A stretch of DNA of 64,000 nt. Origin: Streptomyces sp. Tu 3180 (GTDB lineage: Bacteria; Actinomycetota; Actinomycetes; Streptomycetales; Streptomycetaceae). Each line of letters begins with the position of its first letter. Position 1 is the stretch's first letter. Positions 60,625-64,000 of the stretch are shown piece after piece. The position numbers were made by a program, and so were the translations under genes. The notes below the pieces were generated by a model. That model saw only the letters and a list, made by a program, of their open reading frames with translations, searched no databases and was not told where the DNA came from. The DNA is taken from NCBI RefSeq assembly GCF_009852415.1, contig NZ_WOXS01000002.1, forward strand, positions 7,728,001-7,792,000. The letters run 5' to 3'.

Positions 60625-61257
60625 CTAGGCGGGAGCGATCGCCATGCGTACCGCGAGTGCCGTCATCACCCCGCTCGCCACCAGGGCGGTCACCAGGCGT
60701 CCCCGGCGGCCGGTCAGTGCCCGGCCCAGCAGGGCGCCGCCCCCGGCCAGCAGCACCTGCCAGCTCGCGGACGCGGCGAACGCCGCCGTCACGAACACGG
60801 CCTGCTCCACGGGCCCGGCCGCCCGCCCGCCCCGGGAGCCGAGCACGAGCGCCGCGAAGTAGATCACGGTGGTGGGGTTGAGCAGGGTGATCCCGAGCAG
60901 CGCCAGATACGCCCGGGCGGGGCTCGGGGGAGCGGGGTCGGAGCGGGCGGTGAGCCGGTGGTCGCGGTACCGCCGTACCGCGGTGACCGCTCCCCACGCC
61001 GCCAGCGCCAGCAGCACCAGCACGCAGACCCGGCGCAGCGGCCCCAGCGCGGGCCGCAGCACCGACGCCAGGGCGGAGCCGCCGACCGTGGCCGCGAGGG
61101 CGTACAGCCCGTCGGCCGTGGCGACGCCGAGGGCCGCGCAGACTCCGGTGCGCAGGGAGGTGCGGGCGGTGAGGGAGACGAGATAGGTCCCGACGGCACC
61201 GACGGGGACGGCGATGCCGTACCCGGCGAGCAGCCCCGCGACCAGGGCGGCCGTCAC
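60625..61257 (-). CDS. LysE-family exporter
   Basis: 210 residues from GTG 61257. Six helices: LVAGLLAGYGIAVPVGAVGT near 5, then YLVSLTARTSLRTGVCAALG near 25, GVATADGLYALAATVGGSAL near 44, LALLGITLLNPTTVIYFAAL near 118 with the family asparagine/proline pair, and LASGVMTALAVRM-like end helix. Members export amino acids or small basic compounds; the substrate here is not readable. The ribosome-binding site is about 15 bases from the chosen start, so the true start may differ slightly. A 217-bp gap separates it from the TetR gene upstream. Confidence 0.85.
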   Translation of the reverse strand: MTAALVAGLLAGYGIAVPVGAVGTYLVSLTARTSLRTGVCAALGVATADGLYALAATVGGSALASVLRPALGPLRRVCVLVLLALAAWGAVTAVRRYRDHRLTARSDPAPPSPARAYLALLGITLLNPTTVIYFAALVLGSRGGRAAGPVEQAVFVTAAFAASASWQVLLAGGGALLGRALTGRRGRLVTALVASGVMTALAVRMAIAPA

Positions 61258-61474
61258 GGGCGCGGCGGCGTCGGACCTCCCCGCCCGCCGGGCTGCCGCT
61301 GTCGGCCCGCGGCGGGGGCGGTGCCGGACAGCGGTGTCGGGGTGCGGAACGTGCGCATGGCGGGATCCTGGGGCCGGACGCCCGGGACGGACAACCGGTT
61401 TTCCGGGGGAGCGCGCCGCCGCCGGGCCGGGCGGGCCGCCGGGTTCCGCGCCGCCCGCCGCCCGCCGTGGGGGC

Positions 61475-62026
61475 TCACGCCGCCCGCAGCAGCAGGACCG
61501 CCGCCTCGCGGGCCCGGGCCGCGGGCTCCGTGGTGCGCGTGATGCCCGCGGTGACCATCGCCCCCTCGGCCAGCAGGTACAGCTGCCCGGCCAGCGCTCC
61601 GGGCAGTCCGGCGTCGGCGACGAGCCGGGCGAGGTACGCGTGGAACGCCCGCTTGTGCGCCCGGACCTGGGCGGCCACACGGGGGGAGGTGGCGCCGAGC
61701 TCTCCGTGGGCGTTGATCCAGGCGCAGCCGCGGAAGTCCGGTTCGGCGAACCACTCCTCGAGCCGGTCGAAGACGGCCAGGACGCGCCGCCGCGGATCCC
61801 CGTGCCGGTCGACATGGGCGGCGAGCCGTTCGCGCCAGCGGGTGTCACGCCGTTCCAGATAGGCCTCCACCAGCAGTTCCTTCGAGGGGAAGAGCTGGTA
61901 GAGCCGCTTGAGGGAGACCCCGGACGCGCCGCGCACCTCGTCCATGCCGACGGAGTGCACCCCGCGCCCGTAGAACAGCTCCTCCGCGGCGTCCAGGGCC
62001 CGCTCGCGGGCGACCGCACTGTCCAT
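61475..62026 (-). CDS. TetR-family regulator with twin operators
   Basis: 183 residues from ATG 62026. DNA-binding domain: RERALDAAEELFYGRGVHSV near 7-26, then MDEVRGASGVSLKRLYQLFP near 28-47. The effector domain has GCAWINAHGELGATSPRVAA near 100 and LYLLAEGAMVTAGITRTTEP near 153, like LmrA/YxaF-type regulators. Two copies of the dyad AGAACG..CGTTCT lie between it and the divergent DUF1348 gene, which is the likely regulated gene along with itself. Confidence 0.9.
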   Translation of the reverse strand: MDSAVARERALDAAEELFYGRGVHSVGMDEVRGASGVSLKRLYQLFPSKELLVEAYLERRDTRWRERLAAHVDRHGDPRRRVLAVFDRLEEWFAEPDFRGCAWINAHGELGATSPRVAAQVRAHKRAFHAYLARLVADAGLPGALAGQLYLLAEGAMVTAGITRTTEPAARAREAAVLLLRAA

Positions 62027-62047
62027 GGACCGACCACTCCTTGACGT

Positions 62048-62098
62048 GAGAACGAGCGTTCTCCTACGGTAGCAGGGGCGCGGAGAACGCTCGTTCTC
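62048..62098. promoter_or_regulatory. Twin TetR operators between tetR and the DUF1348 gene
   Basis: GAGAACGAGCGTTCTC (62048-62063) and GAGAACGCTCGTTCTC (62083-62098) are near-perfect palindromes that are exact reverse complements of each other, 35 bp centre to centre. The core GAACGNNCGTTC is the kind of site bound by YxaF/LmrA-like TetR proteins. Each copy suits one of the two divergent promoters. Confidence 0.8.
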
Positions 62099-62141
62099 CG
62101 CGCGTCCCGCCCGGCCCGCCGCCCCTCTCCAGGGAGACACC

Positions 62142-62600
62142 GTGACCGTTCGCCCGCCCCTGCCCCCGTTCACCCGCGAGACCGCCGCGCAGAAGGTCCA
62201 GGCAGCCGAGGACGCCTGGAACACCCGCGATCCGCACCGGGTCGCCCTCGCCTACGCGCCGGACTCGGTGTGGCGCAACCGCGACACCTTCGTCACCGGC
62301 CGCGCCGCGATCACCGAGCTGCTGACCGCCAAGTGGGAGCGCGAGCGGGAGTACGCGCTGCGCAAGGACCTCTGGGCCTTCGACGGCAACCGCATCGCGG
62401 TGCGCTTCCAGTACGAGTGCCGGGACGCCGACGGCCAGTGGTGGCGCTCGTACGGCAACGAACTGTGGGAGTTCGACGAGCACGGCCTGATGACCCGGCG
62501 CGAGGCGAGCATCAACGACGTGCCGATCGCGGAGCGGGACCGCCGCATCCTGGGGCCGCGCCCCGAGTCGGAGCGGGGCCGCGGCCTCCCGGTCCGGTGA
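62142..62600 (+). CDS. DUF1348 (NTF2-like) protein
   Basis: 152 residues from GTG 62142. AEDAWNTRDPHRVALAYAPD near 23-42, SVWRNRDTFVTGRAAITELL near 43, LWAFDGNRIAVRFQYECRDA near 77 and WRSYGNELWEFDEHGLMTRR near 101 make the DUF1348 pattern, a cone-shaped NTF2/SnoaL fold. Function unknown; some relatives are induced by lipophilic drugs or solvents through TetR control, which the twin operators upstream would suit. Confidence 0.9.
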   Translation: MTVRPPLPPFTRETAAQKVQAAEDAWNTRDPHRVALAYAPDSVWRNRDTFVTGRAAITELLTAKWEREREYALRKDLWAFDGNRIAVRFQYECRDADGQWWRSYGNELWEFDEHGLMTRREASINDVPIAERDRRILGPRPESERGRGLPVR

Positions 62601-62660
62601 GGGCAGGGACCTCCGCCGCGGACGCCGGGGGAGGGGCCGGGGCGCCCGCCCCCGCGGGGG

Positions 62661-63326
62661 TCAGGGACCGTCGCCCGGCTCGAGCACCGTGAGGAACACC
62701 GCGGACGCGTTGCCGGCGACCGGGACCGGGCCGGCCTTCCACGGCACCTTCAGCGGTTCCCGTTCGTCCGGCGGGGTGACCAGGAGCGCCGCCGGGGTGG
62801 CCGTGCGGGCGCCGCTCACCCCGGGACTCGCGTACCGCAGTCCCGACCAGGCGCTCCCGCCGGGGGCCAGCGTGACGGTGGCCGCGTCGCCGGGGGAGCG
62901 CTTCGGGTCCGGGCCCAGCTGCTCGCCGGCGGCGTTCACGAAGGCGGCGCCCGGATAGCCGTACAGCGTGCAGGCGCGGGAGGAGACGTTCGTCAGCACC
63001 ACGGGGAAGTTGCGCTGTCCCGCCCCCGGGTCCACGCGCCCGACGGCGGCCCTCAGCTCGGAGGTGTGACACCGGGTTTCCGGGCGGTCCGTGCGCCCGG
63101 TGGCCGGCGCGGCCGCGTCGCTCGGGGAGGCGGGGGCTTCACGCGAGGAGGGCGTGGCCCCGCTCGGGGAGGCCGGGGCGGCGTCGCCGCCCGTCCGGCC
63201 GGTGAGCGCCGCGGGCCGCGGGGAGGCGTCCGCCGCACCGCTCCCGGTGCCGCAGGCGGCCAGTGCGCCCAGTACGGCCAGCGCGCCCGCGGCCGGCGCG
63301 ACCGCGCGCCGTGTCCTGTTCGCCAT
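62661..63326 (-). CDS. DUF4232-domain lipoprotein
   Basis: 221 residues from ATG 63326. The lipoprotein signal ends in LAAC near residue 25. A Pro/Ala/Ser-rich linker of about 55 residues follows. The DUF4232 domain (about 85-221) begins with the TRCHTSELRAAVGRVDPGAG cysteine, then RNFPVVLTNVSSRACTLYGY near 103 with the second cysteine, and VTLAPGGSAWSGLRYASPG near 150. DUF4232 is common in secreted Streptomyces proteins of unknown function. The immunoglobulin-like strands fit an extracellular role. Confidence 0.9.
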   Translation of the reverse strand: MANRTRRAVAPAAGALAVLGALAACGTGSGAADASPRPAALTGRTGGDAAPASPSGATPSSREAPASPSDAAAPATGRTDRPETRCHTSELRAAVGRVDPGAGQRNFPVVLTNVSSRACTLYGYPGAAFVNAAGEQLGPDPKRSPGDAATVTLAPGGSAWSGLRYASPGVSGARTATPAALLVTPPDEREPLKVPWKAGPVPVAGNASAVFLTVLEPGDGP

Positions 63327-63385
63327 GCCTCGCTCCCGCCCGTAGGGATCCCTCACGTACGGTCGTCCGCGCCCGGCCGGGCGCC

Positions 63386-64000
63386 TCACATCTCGTCCAC
63401 CACCGTCATCTCCGCCCAGATGGTCTTGCCCTCGGCCGTGTGCCTGCTGCCCCAGCGCTGGGTGAGCTGTGCGACCAGCAGCAGTCCCCGGCCGCCCTCG
63501 TCCCAGGTCTTGGCCCGCCGCAGGTGCGGGGCCGTGTGGTTGGTGTCGGACACCTCGCAGATCAGCGTCGAGGCGTCGTGGATCAGCCGCAGCCGGATCG
63601 GCGGGGCCCCGTACCGGATGGCGTTGGTGACCAGCTCGCTCACCACCAGCTCGGCGGTGAACGACGCCTCGGTCAGCGCCCAGTCGGCCAGCTGGTCGAG
63701 GACCTGCTTGCGGACGGGGGCGACCAGCGCCGGGTCCGCGGGGATGTCCCAGGTGGCGACCTGCGACGACGGCAGTCCGTGCGTACGGGTCAGCAGCAGG
63801 GCCACGTCGTCGGGGGGTCCGCCCGAGACGAGCAGGGTGTGCAGGACGCGGTCGCAGGTCTCGTCGAGCGAGCCGGAGGCGTTCGACAGCGCCTCGCGGA
63901 GCAGGGCCTGACCGACCTCCATGTCCCGTGCGGGGGCCGTGACCAGTCCGTCGGTGTAGAACGCCAGCACCGTGTTCTCGGGCAGTTCGAACTCGGCCGA
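63386..64000 (-). CDS. SpoIIE phosphatase/HATPase regulator (5' end outside window)
   Basis: The frame is open to the window edge; about 204 C-terminal residues are visible. VLAFYTDGLVTAPARDMEVG is the end of a PP2C/SpoIIE phosphatase domain (metal-binding Asp in YTDGL), followed by GGPPDDVALLLTRTHG. A GHKL-type ATPase domain then fills the end: AELVVSELVTNAIRYGAPPI with the N-box, VSDTNHTAPHLRRAK and WDEGGRGLLLVAQLTQRWGS with the G1/G2 glycines. Streptomyces has many such proteins, often with PAS or GAF sensors at the N-terminus. They control anti-sigma antagonists such as STAS proteins; the one at 54148 is a possible but unproven partner. Confidence 0.9.
   Translation of the reverse strand, partial: SAEFELPENTVLAFYTDGLVTAPARDMEVGQALLREALSNASGSLDETCDRVLHTLLVSGGPPDDVALLLTRTHGLPSSQVATWDIPADPALVAPVRKQVLDQLADWALTEASFTAELVVSELVTNAIRYGAPPIRLRLIHDASTLICEVSDTNHTAPHLRRAKTWDEGGRGLLLVAQLTQRWGSRHTAEGKTIWAEMTVVDEM

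Overview
This window is chromosomal DNA from a Streptomyces or a very close relative. Base composition is very GC-rich, third codon positions are almost all G or C, GTG and TTG starts are common, and nearly every shadow frame stays open. The families present (DUF2470 behind a DtxR-type iron box, DUF4235, FBP zinc-finger protein, MrpAB fusion, ECF41-type sigma factor, deazaflavin-dependent nitroreductase, DUF4232 lipoprotein, SpoIIE/HATPase regulator) are typical of that genus. I see no rRNA, tRNA, CRISPR array, insertion sequence or prophage.

Layout. 1-2363: the end of a phosphoribosyltransferase gene, two tiny genes and a protein of the type found at Streptomyces [NiFe]-hydrogenase loci. That protein lacks its expected C-terminus and is joined to a different small gene, which suggests an old deletion. 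2712-11487: a small membrane protein, a complete overlapping Mrp cation/proton antiporter operon (mrpAB fusion, C, D, E, F, G), then a pyruvate-oxidase-like ThDP enzyme. 11637-18609: a DM13 protein, a threonine-dehydratase-like enzyme with a cupin, a MoxR/VWA pair, and an ABC exporter (FtsX-type permease plus ATPase).

18733-34300 is the functional core: an L-rhamnose catabolic locus. On the minus strand lie rhaI, a bifunctional rhamnulose-1-phosphate aldolase/lactaldehyde dehydrogenase, rhaB and lutABC. On the plus strand lie an ABC sugar transporter (ATPase, two permeases, lipoprotein), rhamnose mutarotase, a secreted BNR-4 propeller protein and a LacI repressor. Together they would liberate and import rhamnose, convert it to DHAP plus L-lactate, and oxidise the lactate to pyruvate. 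Both divergent promoters can be read in the 261-bp intergenic region, with three inverted repeats that fit a LacI-family operator.

34405-47000: an alpha/beta hydrolase, a PIG-L deacetylase with an ECF41-like sigma factor, a stand-alone CYP102-like P450 with a divergent TetR, the iron-box DUF2470 gene, a Tat lactonase-type propeller, an FUSC-type membrane protein, an FBP protein behind a perfect dyad, a frameshifted aminoglycoside/fructosamine-kinase-type gene and a ROK regulator. 47016-64000: an NAD-dependent epimerase preceded by a structured, U-tract-terminated RNA-like region, a second FUSC protein, a HAD phosphatase, an SDR, VanZ, DUF4230, a STAS antagonist, a quinone-reductase-like enzyme with a divergent GlxA-type AraC regulator, a VOC protein, DUF4235, a GST-like enzyme, a CDF transporter, a nitroreductase, a LysE exporter, a TetR with twin operators facing a DUF1348 gene, a DUF4232 lipoprotein and the end of a SpoIIE/HATPase regulator. 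Degraded stretches lie at 51722-52540 and 53798-54147; the latter holds a recognisable PRPP-synthetase fragment.
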